Of a stretch of 64,000 nt of DNA, positions 1 through 9,189 are shown in pieces. The notes under the pieces are model-generated. The model was not told where the DNA came from. It did no database searches and saw nothing but the letters and a program-made list of their open reading frames with translations. Position 1 is the first letter of the stretch. Every line of letters begins with the position of its first letter. Source of the stretch: Nocardia sp. CY41 (GTDB lineage Bacteria; Actinomycetota; Actinomycetes; Mycobacteriales; Mycobacteriaceae); assembly GCF_009829325.1 (NCBI RefSeq), contig NZ_VUOS01000019.1, positions 1 through 64,000 of the forward strand, in the 5' to 3' direction. The position numbers and the translations under genes were made by a program.

Positions 1-87
1 CGGCCCCGGCGTGCCTGGTGCCCGGACCGGCAGTAGCGGTTCGATCACTGTCCACAACTCGTCTTCCACGATCCACGGGGCCGCCAC
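1..87 (-). CDS. IS5-type transposase, N-terminal fragment (runs off left edge)
   Basis: Reading the minus strand from a GTG at 87 gives 29 codons containing PWIVEDELWTVIEPLLP. This is the characteristic opening of IS5/IS4-like DDE transposases (a W-I-x-x-D/E-L-W-x-x-I-E-P-L-L-P pattern). The reading frame is open to the window edge, so the catalytic residues are not visible. The sequence GAGCTCTTAACC at about 143-154, just upstream on this strand, could belong to the element's terminal inverted repeat, but the partner end is outside the window. The start codon is a guess because no clear Shine-Dalgarno precedes it. Confidence 0.55.
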   Translation of the reverse strand, partial: MAAPWIVEDELWTVIEPLLPVRAPGTPGP

Positions 88-154
88 GACGAAACATACT
101 GCACCGCAACGAGAATCACCGCCACTCTACAGAACCTGTTAGGAGCTCTTAACC

Positions 155-599
155 ATGTCTTCAGCCTGACGCATCTTGTGCTCGACCCGCCTCGCCGCCG
201 CAGCAGTCATCAAGGAAGGCTGGGTTCCCGGATCAGGGTTCTGCCTCTGAGATCCGGCAAACGGCGTCGGCAGGCATGCGCGAACCCTGGCCTGAGCTTA
301 GTCCCACCCATTTCGGCACCTGCCCGTGCTACAAATCCTAGCGGCGCATTAGCTCCCGAGTCGCCGTTGTCGCGGCACGGGCCCCAGCGCATGTCCACCC
401 TCATCCCTACAACTACGGATGAGAGGTATTGCTCGAATTGGTTGACTTGGAGCAACGTGGGACCGGAAGGAAACCCCCAAGGTACCCGCCCCGGCAACGG
501 CGTCGGCCGGTCGGCAAGGAGGTCGACCATATAGGCGGCCCTTCGCATCCCAAGCACATCGAATCGAGGCCGGCAGTCACACCATCTCCGTCCGGTCGC
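155..599. other. No supportable gene; decayed DNA
   Basis: Several overlapping open frames exist on both strands, but none has recognisable protein composition, a ribosome binding site or consistent third-position G/C bias. The stretch lies between an insertion-sequence end and gene debris, so it is probably eroded accessory DNA. Confidence 0.4.
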
Positions 600-884
600 A
601 GACGCGGTGGTATCCCCTTTGCGTGAGGTGTCCGGTGTGCACCTCCCTCGACAGCAGGGGTGCTTCGCGGGGTCCAGGGGCGGGAAGCGGCCGTACAGCT
701 TGTGCTGAATTGACCAACCCATCGCTATGCTCTGCAGAGTTGGGAGAACCAACTTATGAACATCAACTACTTCAACGGGCTCGATCTGGTCGTAGTATTC
801 GACGTGCGCAATGTCGAAGCCCACTTGACCGGCGCTATCGAGGACTGCGTGGCGCGTGTGCCACGGTATCTGGACCGGCATTAG
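600..884 (+). pseudogene. Debris resembling the C-terminus of a WS/DGAT-type acyltransferase
   Basis: The frame from ATG 756 to TAG 884 reads MNINYFNGLDLVVVFD and then an acidic, helical-looking tail. This is the layout seen at the very C-terminus of wax-ester synthase/diacylglycerol acyltransferases (an N-I-x-x-x-S/N-Y-x-x-x-L-x-x-G/V-x-x-x-D strand followed by a helix). A second frame just upstream, about 650-755, reads KRPYSL, a stop, then IDQPIAML and joins it only through a frameshift and that stop codon. The upstream body of the gene is gone. I infer a dead gene fragment; the family assignment is weak. Confidence 0.27.
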
Positions 885-1112
885 TTGTCCGGCGCGTCGC
901 GCCATCGGGATCAGTCGCACAGCCGTTCCCGAAGACCTGGCAGCTCCGCAAACGCCATTAACCGCCACCGCGGTTGTCGAGTTGCTGCGCCCGCAGGCCC
1001 GCGTGTGACGTCAAGGCATCTCCGGCGCTCGTGGCAGCGCTGCGTCGGCGTGCTGCAACGCGTCTTGCGCGGGATCTGTACAGGGCCGTCAACCTACTCG
1101 GTATACCTGCCG

Positions 1113-4037
1113 TCAGCGAGGTGCGTCGTGACGGTTCAGTGCAGTTGCCACGCCGCCCCGGGACGAAACGCCCAATTTGGTGAAGACCCGTGCGAGATGC
1201 TTCTCGACAGTCTTTGGGCTGACGAATAGCTCTGCCGCGATCTCACGATTCGTGTAGCCCTGAGCGACACGGTTTGCGATGTCGCGTTCACGTTTCGTCA
1301 ACATCGGCGAATCCATCGGTGCGTCGCCGGGCGGCTGTCGTCGCACGCGCCGACCGAGTATCCGCAGTTCCTTCGCACATTCGTCCCGCAACCGTTCGGC
1401 CCCAGCGTCTTGGAAAATCGCGTAAGCGATTTCAAGTTCACGTATCGCCGCCACACCTGCACCGGCCAAGCGGAGACTTCGGCCCTCTAGGAGCCGGGAG
1501 CGGGCGGCCCAGATTGCCATCTCTACAGTCTCGAAGCGTTCGACTGCATTGTGAGCTGACGCCGCGGCTGCCGTAAAATCCCCCGCCGCGAGATTGACAC
1601 GAGCGCGGGCGTAGCAAGCGTTTCCTTGGCGGGAAGGCCCCACCGCAGTCGCCTCCATGCCCTGGGTCAGTGCCTCGGCTTCATCCATCCGGCCTACGGA
1701 CAAATCTACCGTTATCAGCGCCTGGTGCCAAAACGGGCCCGCGGTCGGAGGAAGACCGCCGAGCTGGGGTCTGCCGAGTGACAGGATCTCGTGACGACCT
1801 CGTTCCAGCTCGCCGGATTCAATCAGGGCTTCGCCGTAGCACGCGTGCGCCAACCACGAGAAAAGCGCATCCGGCTGGCGATTGGCGGAGCGTACTGCGG
1901 CGCGGCCAGCGGCTAACGCCGCGGACAGGTCACCGCGCAAGGTCTCGACCCAGCACCGTAGCGTCTCTGCCGTCGATAGCAATTGATCGTTGTCTAGCAA
2001 CAACGCAGTTTCGATAGCGGTTTCGACCGCCGTCCTAGCCTCTGGCAGCTGGCCGAGGAACAGCTTGGCTGCCGCCGCACCGATGGTGAACCGGCCGAAC
2101 GCGTACCCGTGCCCTGTGGTGCGGCTGATATACAGTCCGCGTTCGGCGTGGCGATCGGCCGTGCGGAAGCGATCGTTGGTCATTTCCGCGTAGACGAGAT
2201 CGGCGAGTGCTTCGAGCAACGCCGGGGGTAGGTCGACGTCACGCCTATCCATACCGTCAGCGGCGAGGTCGATCAGTTCATTAGCCTCAGTCAGGCTGCC
2301 TTGGTAGCTGGTCAACCAGGCGAGAGTGGCGGTCGAGGCGAGCAGCAAAGCTGGATCACCGAGGACGTGTGCCTGTTCGCGTGCGTGCGCTGTGGTCTCG
2401 ACAGCTCGCTCCCACTCGTGCATCATCAAGTGATTTTGCGCTAGGTCCAGACGCAAGGCTACGGCGTCGGCGCTGCCAGGGATTGCCTGCTCGAGTGCCG
2501 TTGTAATGAGACGCCGGGCCTCCTCGGCCCGTCCGAGACCGTGATCTGCGCGGGCTATCATTCCAATGATTCGAACTCGATCGCCGGGTGCATCGGCTGG
2601 TATAAGCTCCAATGCTCGCTCTAGTGTCACGCGACTCTCTCGCAGATTACCTGACGAGGCGAGAGCTCCCGCCAACGAAACCATGAGTGATAGCCGCCGA
2701 TCAGACCGGCTCGCTTCGGGCAGCAGCCGCAGGGCTGCTTCGAACAACCCAGCAGCTGCTGCGGGGGCGCGGGCCGCCACCGTGTGTCCAGCCGCGCTCA
2801 AAGTTGCGACCGCCTCGTCGTCCCCGACGGTGGCCGAGCGTTCGACGTGGTGTGCTCGCGTGCCGAGCGAAGCCCCGCGCTGCGTGAGTGCGCGTGCTGC
2901 CCGCTTATGGGCATCGAACCGCCAGCAGGGCATCGTGGTGTCGTATACCACTCGACGCACGAGCGGATGCCGGAACCGAAAAGACCCCGCTACATCGAGT
3001 GCCCGAACGAGGTCGGCAGCTGCGAGCGCGTCGAGGCACTTCAGCACCCGCCCTTTGTCGTTAGCCGCGATCTCGCCTATAAGGTCTACATCGAACGGAT
3101 CGCCAGCCACCGCGGCGGCTTGCAGGACTCTGAGTGTATCCTCTGGCAACACTGCTAGCTCTCGGGCGAGAGTCGCGCGCAATGCCGTGGAGATATTGCT
3201 CTCACGTTCCTTGCCCACGCCAGGTGAATGAGGATAAGAGGCCGGATCGTTACGTGCCATCCGAGACAATTGCTCTAAATAGAATGGATTTCCGCTGCTC
3301 TCGGCGTACAGGTGTCGGACGAGAGGCGAGTCTGGTCTTTGACTGAGCAAGTCGGCCGCTTCGTGGATAGTAAGTGGTGCGAGCTCGAATTCCTGCAGAA
3401 GACCATCGCGTATGGCTTGCTCCACTGCGCCGAGTAGTAAGCTAGGCGTCTGTCGTGGCCGGTACGCAAGTGCTAGAACCATGCCAGGGACGGCCCGTCG
3501 CAACAAGTAGCTAATCAGCTCGACCGATGCCGGATCGGCCCAGTGTGCGTCATCAAGCGCCAGTAGCAGTGGGCGGCTGCGGCATAGACGCTCGAATGTG
3601 GCGCGCACCGCGCGGTAGAATTCGAAACGCTCCACCTGCAATCGGCTTGCAAGTTGGCCGCCGCGTCCCGCGAGTGACGGCAACACGGCGGCTAGTTCAG
3701 ACACCCGATCCGGGCCGAGGGCTTCGACGACCTCGGCGTCCAGAACGCCGAATCGCTCATCAAGAGCCTCGACTACCAAGCCGTAGGGGACTTCCCGCTC
3801 GAACTCTGAGCCACGCCCGGTCAATACCTGGAAACCCATGTCCGCAGCATGCTTGCACACCTCGTCGAGTAGGCGCGTCTTACCGATGCCGGGTTCCCCC
3901 AACACTGCCACAGCGCCAACGGAGTTCGCAGCAGCTGCGGCGAGCAGTTGCTGCATGCACAACAGTTCCGATGCTCTGCCTACCAGCTTCTCGCTCGGGT
4001 TTGTACCGGTGGAACTCAGCTCCATCTCGTATCCCAA
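1113..4037 (-). CDS. LAL-type (large ATP-binding LuxR) transcriptional regulator
   Basis: The 974-residue protein has the full LAL layout. An AAA-type ATPase lies near the N-terminus, with Walker A GEPGIGKT at residues 47-54 and a Walker B-like LLALDDAHW. A long alpha-helical, TPR-like middle follows, and a C-terminal LuxR helix-turn-helix (LTKRERDIANRVAQGYTNRE, then SPKTVEKHLARVFTKLGV) ends the protein. LAL proteins are usually pathway-specific activators, but no biosynthetic gene lies beside this one. Codon third positions are less GC-rich than in the rest of the window, and transposase debris flanks it on both sides, so transfer is likely. Start alternatives are ATG 4037 and ATG 4025; neither has a strong ribosome binding site. 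Confidence 0.9.
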   Translation of the reverse strand: MGYEMELSSTGTNPSEKLVGRASELLCMQQLLAAAAANSVGAVAVLGEPGIGKTRLLDEVCKHAADMGFQVLTGRGSEFEREVPYGLVVEALDERFGVLDAEVVEALGPDRVSELAAVLPSLAGRGGQLASRLQVERFEFYRAVRATFERLCRSRPLLLALDDAHWADPASVELISYLLRRAVPGMVLALAYRPRQTPSLLLGAVEQAIRDGLLQEFELAPLTIHEAADLLSQRPDSPLVRHLYAESSGNPFYLEQLSRMARNDPASYPHSPGVGKERESNISTALRATLARELAVLPEDTLRVLQAAAVAGDPFDVDLIGEIAANDKGRVLKCLDALAAADLVRALDVAGSFRFRHPLVRRVVYDTTMPCWRFDAHKRAARALTQRGASLGTRAHHVERSATVGDDEAVATLSAAGHTVAARAPAAAAGLFEAALRLLPEASRSDRRLSLMVSLAGALASSGNLRESRVTLERALELIPADAPGDRVRIIGMIARADHGLGRAEEARRLITTALEQAIPGSADAVALRLDLAQNHLMMHEWERAVETTAHAREQAHVLGDPALLLASTATLAWLTSYQGSLTEANELIDLAADGMDRRDVDLPPALLEALADLVYAEMTNDRFRTADRHAERGLYISRTTGHGYAFGRFTIGAAAAKLFLGQLPEARTAVETAIETALLLDNDQLLSTAETLRCWVETLRGDLSAALAAGRAAVRSANRQPDALFSWLAHACYGEALIESGELERGRHEILSLGRPQLGGLPPTAGPFWHQALITVDLSVGRMDEAEALTQGMEATAVGPSRQGNACYARARVNLAAGDFTAAAASAHNAVERFETVEMAIWAARSRLLEGRSLRLAGAGVAAIRELEIAYAIFQDAGAERLRDECAKELRILGRRVRRQPPGDAPMDSPMLTKRERDIANRVAQGYTNREIAAELFVSPKTVEKHLARVFTKLGVSSRGGVATALNRHDAPR

Positions 4038-4384
4038 GCGACGAAGTCATTCGGTGAGCCTGTGGTCGGCCCCGTCATCATGCTCATTGCTCTTCGAGCA
4101 TACCGCTGTGCGAAGTCAACAGCATGGACGGCTGTCGCTGGAGCTCCGAAATCCCTATCCGAACGCTGCGCGCCAGCCCGGCGGCAGCTGACTGACGAGC
4201 ACTCGACCGCAGGCACAGCAATCGGCGGTGCACCAATCTATGCCGAGAGCAGGGATGATTCGTTTACGCTAACCGCCGGGGCTGGACAGATCTATCGATC
4301 ATGACCGGATGCACCGGGACAGGGTGTGACCGAGAGTTCGAATCGTCCGTTGAGTTCGAGTCGTCCGTTTGAAGCGTGGGAGAA
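4038..4384. other. Intergenic, no gene seen
   Basis: The stretch lies between the LAL regulator start and the IS481 remnant. The open frames here lack homology signals and normal codon bias. It must contain the LAL promoter, but I cannot point to one convincingly. Confidence 0.4.
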
Positions 4385-5280
4385 GATGGGGAGACCGCGG
4401 ACTATCGCCCAACGTGACATGTCCTGCGGCGCGGAGACACTTGGTTGAGCGGCGCGCCTGGACGCCTTGAGATCAGACCAGGTGAGACTTCGACGCCGAC
4501 ACCAGTCGAGACGATCGTGCGGATCGAACAACTGCCATGTGCACGCAAACGGTCGGCACGACGCATCGCCACCGACCTGTGGGCCGCGGGCATGACGATC
4601 TCGGTACGCACAGTCAGTCGCCACCTGCACCGGCTGGGACTGAACCGGCGGCGGTTTCTCGCCCCCGCCCGGCGCATCGAACCGGGCACCGCGTCGCATC
4701 ATCCCCCACCGTCCCGGCCACATGGTGCACGTCGACGTTAAGAAGGTCGGCCGTATCCCCGACGGCGGCGGCTGGCGGGTGCATGGCAATGGCTCCGATC
4801 GGGACAAAGCTGTCGCCCGCACATAGAAGCGAGGCACACGCACTGGCTACCTGTTCCTGCACACCGCGGTTGACGGCTACTCCAGGCTGGCCTACACCGA
4901 AGCCTTGCCGGTCGAGAAAGCCCTCACCGCGATCGGTTCGTTTTCCGGCGCGAGCGTTCTTCGCCGCTCACGGCATCCACATACAGCGGATCGTCACCGA
5001 TAACGGCGCCTGCTACCGGGCGACCGATTTCTCGAAGGTGCTGCTCGGCGCTCGCCACCAGCGCATCAACCCCTACACCACACGGCAAGGTCAAGCGCTA
5101 TCACCGGATCCTGGCCGAGGAATTCCTTTACGCCCGTGAATGGGCCAGCGAAACCCAGCGCACCGACGCGCTCGGGATCTGGAACATCCACTACAACGAC
5201 CATCGACCACACACCGCCGCCGAAAACCAGCCACCAGCCAGCCGCCTTCATACCGGCGTCACCAACGTCCCGGCTCATAC
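4385..5280 (+). mobile_element. IS481-family transposase, degenerate (several frameshifts and a stop)
   Basis: Pieces of one IS481 transposase follow each other on the plus strand in changing frames. An N-terminal HTH part contains RKRSARRIATDLWAAGMTIS (4530-4620). Next come HMVHVDVKKVGRIPDGGGWR (from 4719) and GYLFLHTAVDGYSRLAYTEA, separated by an in-frame TAG at 4824. Then follow FFAAHGIHIQRIVTDNGACY (about 4960) and RYHRILAEEFLYAREW (about 5096), ending with the conserved NQPPASRLHTGVTNV near 5270. The DDE residues are still readable (DGYSR, TDNG, AEEF). At least three frame changes plus the TAG make it non-functional. I could not delimit terminal repeats. Confidence 0.85.
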
Positions 5281-5919
5281 AGCTAGAGGTGACTGTGAGT
5301 GGGTTGCCGGCTCTGAACTGCTCGTGCGGACTGCGGAACGAGAGGTGGCGACCGCGTCATGGCACCTGAACGGCCAGTGGTCCGCCGGGGCGGTTGTGTG
5401 AAGCTATGGCTAATGGCCACGACTGTCCGCGCACCTTCAGGGACCGCGCCGTAGCCGATGCCCTCTCGCGCAAATAGGGGAGCACGGTAGGGCTTTCCCC
5501 ATGCCAGTGCCGTCAGTGCTGTGACACGGTGACTGTAAACCACCGTGGACATCTGTGTTGGGACGCTGAACTGGCACACTCGGCATGTGTAGGCGAAGCT
5601 GACACGGACGGATATACCCGAGGCGGCTCGCCTTGTTCCAAGCTCAGGACTGGGCACTGGCGACCGTGCGCCAGGCGGGCGTCTCGGCTCCCCCTGTCTA
5701 TGCCCCGTTGTGCAATATCGACGTCTACACGTCCTCACCGGCGGGCGCCGCTGGACGCCGGACCGGATCGAGCGGTGATGAAAAGAGGTCCTCATCCAGG
5801 TGAGCTCCTCGGTCGACCGCCGAGGGGACATGATGATCGAACGATCCGGATGAATCGGTCCGGCTGATTTCCGGCGGGGAAGAAGCGCACCGTCGCGCCG
5901 CCGCGATCCAGCGAGCTGC
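5281..5919. other. Intergenic, no gene seen
   Basis: This 640-bp stretch follows the dead IS481 element and precedes the 3' end of the WYL regulator. Overlapping frames exist on both strands, but none shows consistent codon bias, a start site or a family signature. It probably represents scar sequence from the insertion. Confidence 0.4.
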
Positions 5920-6921
5920 TCAAGACTCCTCGAGGTCCGGCGTCGGTGCGATCTTCGCACCGGCCGACAGCAGTCGCCGTGCCAGCGCGCGACTGCGCGG
6001 CCCGAGTTCGGGAGGTTCGAGTATCTCGAAGTCGTGCCCCAGCAGCACCATGTGCATGAGCACGAAGTCGAGGCTGTCGGCGGCGCCGCTGAGGACCTCG
6101 CATCGGTCGCCGCCTCGCGGTCGTACGACGGCGGCCGAGGCGGGGATCTGCGCGCGCACCGTGTCGGCGGAAGCGTGCACCAGGAAGCGGGCCCGGTTCG
6201 GATAGACCCGGCTCGCCACACCCTCCTGCACATACGCCGCCGCCTCGGGCGCCGCGCGTGGGCGGAAGCGCCACGTCCGGGCCGACACGTCGGTCATCCG
6301 GTCGACACGGAAGCTGCGCCAATCGTCGCGATCGAGGTCGAAGGCCAGCAGATACCAGCGCCGGTCGGAGGCGACCAGACGGTAGGGCTCGACTCGCCGC
6401 GGTCGCACCGTGCTCCCCGCGGGGTAGCCGAAGCCGGCCTCGACCTCGTCGCGGCAGGCTCTGGCCAGCGTCATGAGGACATCGGGATCGACCGGGGTGC
6501 GTCCTGCGCCGAAGGACTCCACCGCGCCGGAGAGGGCATGCACTTCGTGTCGCAACCGGATGGGCAGTACCCGGTCCAGTTTGGCCAGCGCCCGGAGTGC
6601 GGCGTCGCCCGCGCCCGCGACGGCACCACCCGCGCCAACCAGCAGCGAGACCGCGGTGACGATCGCTTCCTCGTCGTCGAGCAGCAGGGGCGGCAGGTCC
6701 TGCCCGGGGCCGAGGTGGTAGCCGCCGCCGACGCCTTGGCAGGCGTGCACGGGATAACCGAGCGTGCGCAGGCGCTCGACATCACGGCGTACGGTGCGCG
6801 CGGTGACCCCGAGCCGTTCGGCGAGTTCGGGACCGGTCCAGACCTGGCGTTGCTGGAGCAGCCCGAGCAGGGTGAGCACCCGTTCGGTGGTGCCCCGCTC
6901 CTCTCCGCTCGCCGCGCCCAT
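5920..6921 (-). CDS. WYL-domain (DeoR/YafY-like) transcriptional regulator
   Basis: The 333-residue protein starts with a winged HTH (residues about 10-65: LLGLLQQRQVWTGPELAERL, then TARTVRRDVERLRTLGY). The GGGYHLGPG linker typical of YafY regulators follows, then a WYL ligand-binding domain (RRWYLLAFDLDRDDWRSFRV) and a C-terminal extension. WYL regulators commonly sense small molecules or nucleic-acid ligands and control a neighbouring gene. It is divergent from the DinB-fold gene at 6983, across a 61-bp gap with a perfect inverted repeat, so autoregulation and control of that gene are likely. Length is normal for the family. Confidence 0.9.
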   Translation of the reverse strand: MGAASGEERGTTERVLTLLGLLQQRQVWTGPELAERLGVTARTVRRDVERLRTLGYPVHACQGVGGGYHLGPGQDLPPLLLDDEEAIVTAVSLLVGAGGAVAGAGDAALRALAKLDRVLPIRLRHEVHALSGAVESFGAGRTPVDPDVLMTLARACRDEVEAGFGYPAGSTVRPRRVEPYRLVASDRRWYLLAFDLDRDDWRSFRVDRMTDVSARTWRFRPRAAPEAAAYVQEGVASRVYPNRARFLVHASADTVRAQIPASAAVVRPRGGDRCEVLSGAADSLDFVLMHMVLLGHDFEILEPPELGPRSRALARRLLSAGAKIAPTPDLEES

Positions 6922-6941
6922 ATCGTCAGCCTGCCAGAAAT

Positions 6942-6962
6942 AGCGGACCGATTCTGTCCGCT
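6942..6962. promoter_or_regulatory. Candidate operator of the WYL regulator
   Basis: Perfect 7-bp arms AGCGGAC (6942-6948) and GTCCGCT (6956-6962) flank a 7-bp spacer. They sit in the middle of the 61-bp gap between two divergent genes. Position and symmetry suit a dimeric regulator site; binding is inferred. Confidence 0.5.
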
Positions 6963-6982
6963 GGGTATGTCAGGGTGACGGC

Positions 6983-7555
6983 ATGAACACAGACCAGCCC
7001 GACTGGAACAGGACGCTGCGCGAGCAGTGGGAGGCGCACTGGAACCGTCAGTTGCGGGACCGGCTGCGCGGCCTCACCGACGACGAGTACTTCTGGGAGC
7101 CCGTGCCGGACACATGGAGCGTGCGGCCGCGCGGCAGCTCGATGGCGCAGATGCAGGGCGGGTCGGGGAATTTCACGATCGATTACGCCTTCCCGACGCC
7201 GGTGCCCGCGCCGTTCACCACGATCGCCTGGCGGCTCGGTCACGTCATCGTCGGCGTGCTGGCCGTGCGCAACGCGGCCCACTTCGGCGGGCCCGCCGCG
7301 TCGTACGAGACCTGGGAATACGCCGGTGACGCGGCCACCGCGCTGGAACAGCTCGAGGGGCAGCTCGACGCCTGGCTGGCCGGAGTGCGCGGGCTCGGCG
7401 AGGACGGACTCCACGTCCCGATCGGACCGAAGGAGCCCTTCCCCGAGGCGCCGATGGCCGATCTGGTGCTGCACATCCACCGTGAACTGATCCACCACCT
7501 GTCCGAGGTCTGTCTGCTGCGCGATCTCTACCTGCACACCAGGGGCCCGCAGTAG
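6983..7555 (+). CDS. DinB-fold protein (DinB_2/DUF664 type)
   Basis: The protein has 190 residues and is predicted to form a four-helix bundle. The opening WNRTLREQWEAHWNRQLRDRL, the motif DDEYFWEPVPDTWSVRP and the central TTIAWRLGHVIVGV (His in the second helix) match DinB_2/DUF664 proteins. The C-terminal HIHRELIHHLSEVCLLRDLY supplies further histidines. These residues form a potential metal-binding triad, as in mycothiol- or bacillithiol-dependent S-transferases of this superfamily. The substrate cannot be told. It is transcribed away from the WYL regulator and is probably its target. Confidence 0.85.
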   Translation: MNTDQPDWNRTLREQWEAHWNRQLRDRLRGLTDDEYFWEPVPDTWSVRPRGSSMAQMQGGSGNFTIDYAFPTPVPAPFTTIAWRLGHVIVGVLAVRNAAHFGGPAASYETWEYAGDAATALEQLEGQLDAWLAGVRGLGEDGLHVPIGPKEPFPEAPMADLVLHIHRELIHHLSEVCLLRDLYLHTRGPQ

Positions 7556-7601
7556 ACCCATACGAATTTCGGCTGCTCGGATCGCAGGGGTATCGCTCGG
7601 T

Positions 7602-8780
7602 TCAGCGGTCCGCTGCCCGATGGACGCTGCTCTGGGATGCCACGATGCGCACGAGATCGCCCAGCGCGATCTCCACGTCGGTCAAGTGCAGACCCCACGT
7701 GGCATCCGGGATCGGATACAGCTGCGGGCTGCCCGGTTCCGGCGTCGCCATCAGTGCCGACGCGCCGCCGTCGCGCACGCATCGGAGCCGGTACTGCTCG
7801 GCGGGGATCAGCCATGGGGTCGGGGCGGCGACGGCGGACGGCCCTTGGCGCAGAGCCACTTCGACGCCGAGCGGGCTGGGCACCGGGCCGGTACGGAGTA
7901 CGGTCGCCGCGACGCGCGCTTCGTTGTGGTCCAGCGAAGCAGGGTTGGTGCAGGCGATCTCGTAGTCCGGACCGTACGGCCGCGGCAGCGGTTCGGGGGT
8001 CGCCGGGTTGCGGCCGAATCGGCTGTCCGGCGGCGGGGTCGCGCCGAAAGTTTGCCACGCGAGCACGCACCGCGTCTGCAGCTCGCTGCGGCACAGCGGC
8101 AGATACCGGAAGTCGCCGCCGACGTCGCCGTCCCTGGGCACCACCACATTGCCGCCGAGCAGGATCGCCGACAGGATCCGGTCGCGCACCGCCTGCTGCG
8201 GCTCGATCTCCTCCCGGATCAATTGGCGCAGCATGCGCGCACCCTGCGAATGCCCGATCAGCACGACCGGCCTTCCGCTCTCGCGCTCCGCGAGGAACTG
8301 ACGCCACGCCCGCAGCACGTCCCCGTAGGCGATCCGCGCCATCTCGGCGCGCTGCTCGGGGGTGTAGATCCGCTCGGCCGCCAACGCGGTCAGGGTCCGC
8401 TGCCGATACACCGGCGCGAAGACCTGACACACTTGCGAGAATCGGGCGGCCTGTTGTTCCGCGACGGCCCGCACTTCCGGCGTCACCGCGGTGCCGGAGT
8501 TGGGTGTCGGCTCCAAGGATGCCGTCGGGTAGACATAGAAGCAGTCCACGCCGGAATCTGTGGGGACAGCGGGATCTTCGCGCGCATCGGGTTGCCCGGT
8601 CCGCCGCACTGTCGTCGCCGAGCTCCCTCGGCACGGATCATCGGCTCGATCCGGCCGGCACAACCAGACGACGCCGGCGTCGTCGAGCGGGTCCGCCGCC
8701 GCGCTCACCGATGAGCCCGCCGACAGCCCGATTCCGCACACGACAGCCGCAATCGTCCGTGCCCACCGACTTTTCCGCAT
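7602..8780 (-). CDS. Secreted DUF3089 family alpha/beta-hydrolase
   Basis: I chose ATG 8780 (MRKSRWARTIAAVVCGIG), which opens a Sec-type signal peptide ending near AAADP and has GTGAGG upstream. A longer frame exists to 8864 but would bury the signal peptide. The body has the DUF3089 hallmarks: VWLCRPDRADDPC near the N-terminus, the DCFYVYPT strand, and the nucleophile elbow GHSQGARML with the catalytic Ser in G-H-S-Q-G. Paired cysteines suggest extracytoplasmic disulfides. The family is related to lipases and esterases and its natural substrate is unknown. It is convergent with the DinB gene, 46 bp away. Confidence 0.85.
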   Translation of the reverse strand: MRKSRWARTIAAVVCGIGLSAGSSVSAAADPLDDAGVVWLCRPDRADDPCRGSSATTVRRTGQPDAREDPAVPTDSGVDCFYVYPTASLEPTPNSGTAVTPEVRAVAEQQAARFSQVCQVFAPVYRQRTLTALAAERIYTPEQRAEMARIAYGDVLRAWRQFLAERESGRPVVLIGHSQGARMLRQLIREEIEPQQAVRDRILSAILLGGNVVVPRDGDVGGDFRYLPLCRSELQTRCVLAWQTFGATPPPDSRFGRNPATPEPLPRPYGPDYEIACTNPASLDHNEARVAATVLRTGPVPSPLGVEVALRQGPSAVAAPTPWLIPAEQYRLRCVRDGGASALMATPEPGSPQLYPIPDATWGLHLTDVEIALGDLVRIVASQSSVHRAADR

Positions 8781-8923
8781 CGCGCATACCTCACTGCTTC
8801 CGCACCCGGCCACCGGTGCCGAACCGGAAACGCTCGCCTGGGCTGGCGTCAGCCTAGCGGCCATCGCACGGACCGGGGCCTCGATCGTGGGTCTGCGTCA
8901 CATCCCGCGGCGAACGGCACCAG

Positions 8924-9070
8924 TCAGCGCTGCACGAGTCGGGCCAGGCGATCCCACGAGATATACGCGAGAATGGCCGTCAACATGACGAAGTGAACAC
9001 CTCGGCCCGATGGGTCGATCTCCTGCTCATATCGCGTGGTACAGAGTGTCTTCGTCTGCAAGTCTTCCAT
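8924..9070 (-). CDS. Small hypothetical protein with a hydrophobic C-terminal helix
   Basis: This 48-residue ORF starts at ATG 9070 and reads MEDLQTKTLCTTRYEQ, then a hydrophobic segment FVMLTAILAYISWDRLARLV before the stop. A polar head with a single membrane-like helix looks like a real small protein rather than a shadow, because no gene occupies the other strand. No clear Shine-Dalgarno precedes it. A perfect 6-bp inverted repeat ATTCTC-GT-GAGAAT (9069-9082) overlaps the start codon, which may indicate control of initiation or a leaderless transcript. Function unknown. Confidence 0.42.
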   Translation of the reverse strand: MEDLQTKTLCTTRYEQEIDPSGRGVHFVMLTAILAYISWDRLARLVQR

Positions 9071-9189
9071 TCTCGTGAGAATAGTGACTAACATATTGCT
9101 CGGATCCCCTCGGCTGACCCGTGCGGCTGGGCGCCTGCCCGGCGCGGGCGCCGCTCGGTAAGCGGCGGCGCGTGGATCGAAGCGAAAGG

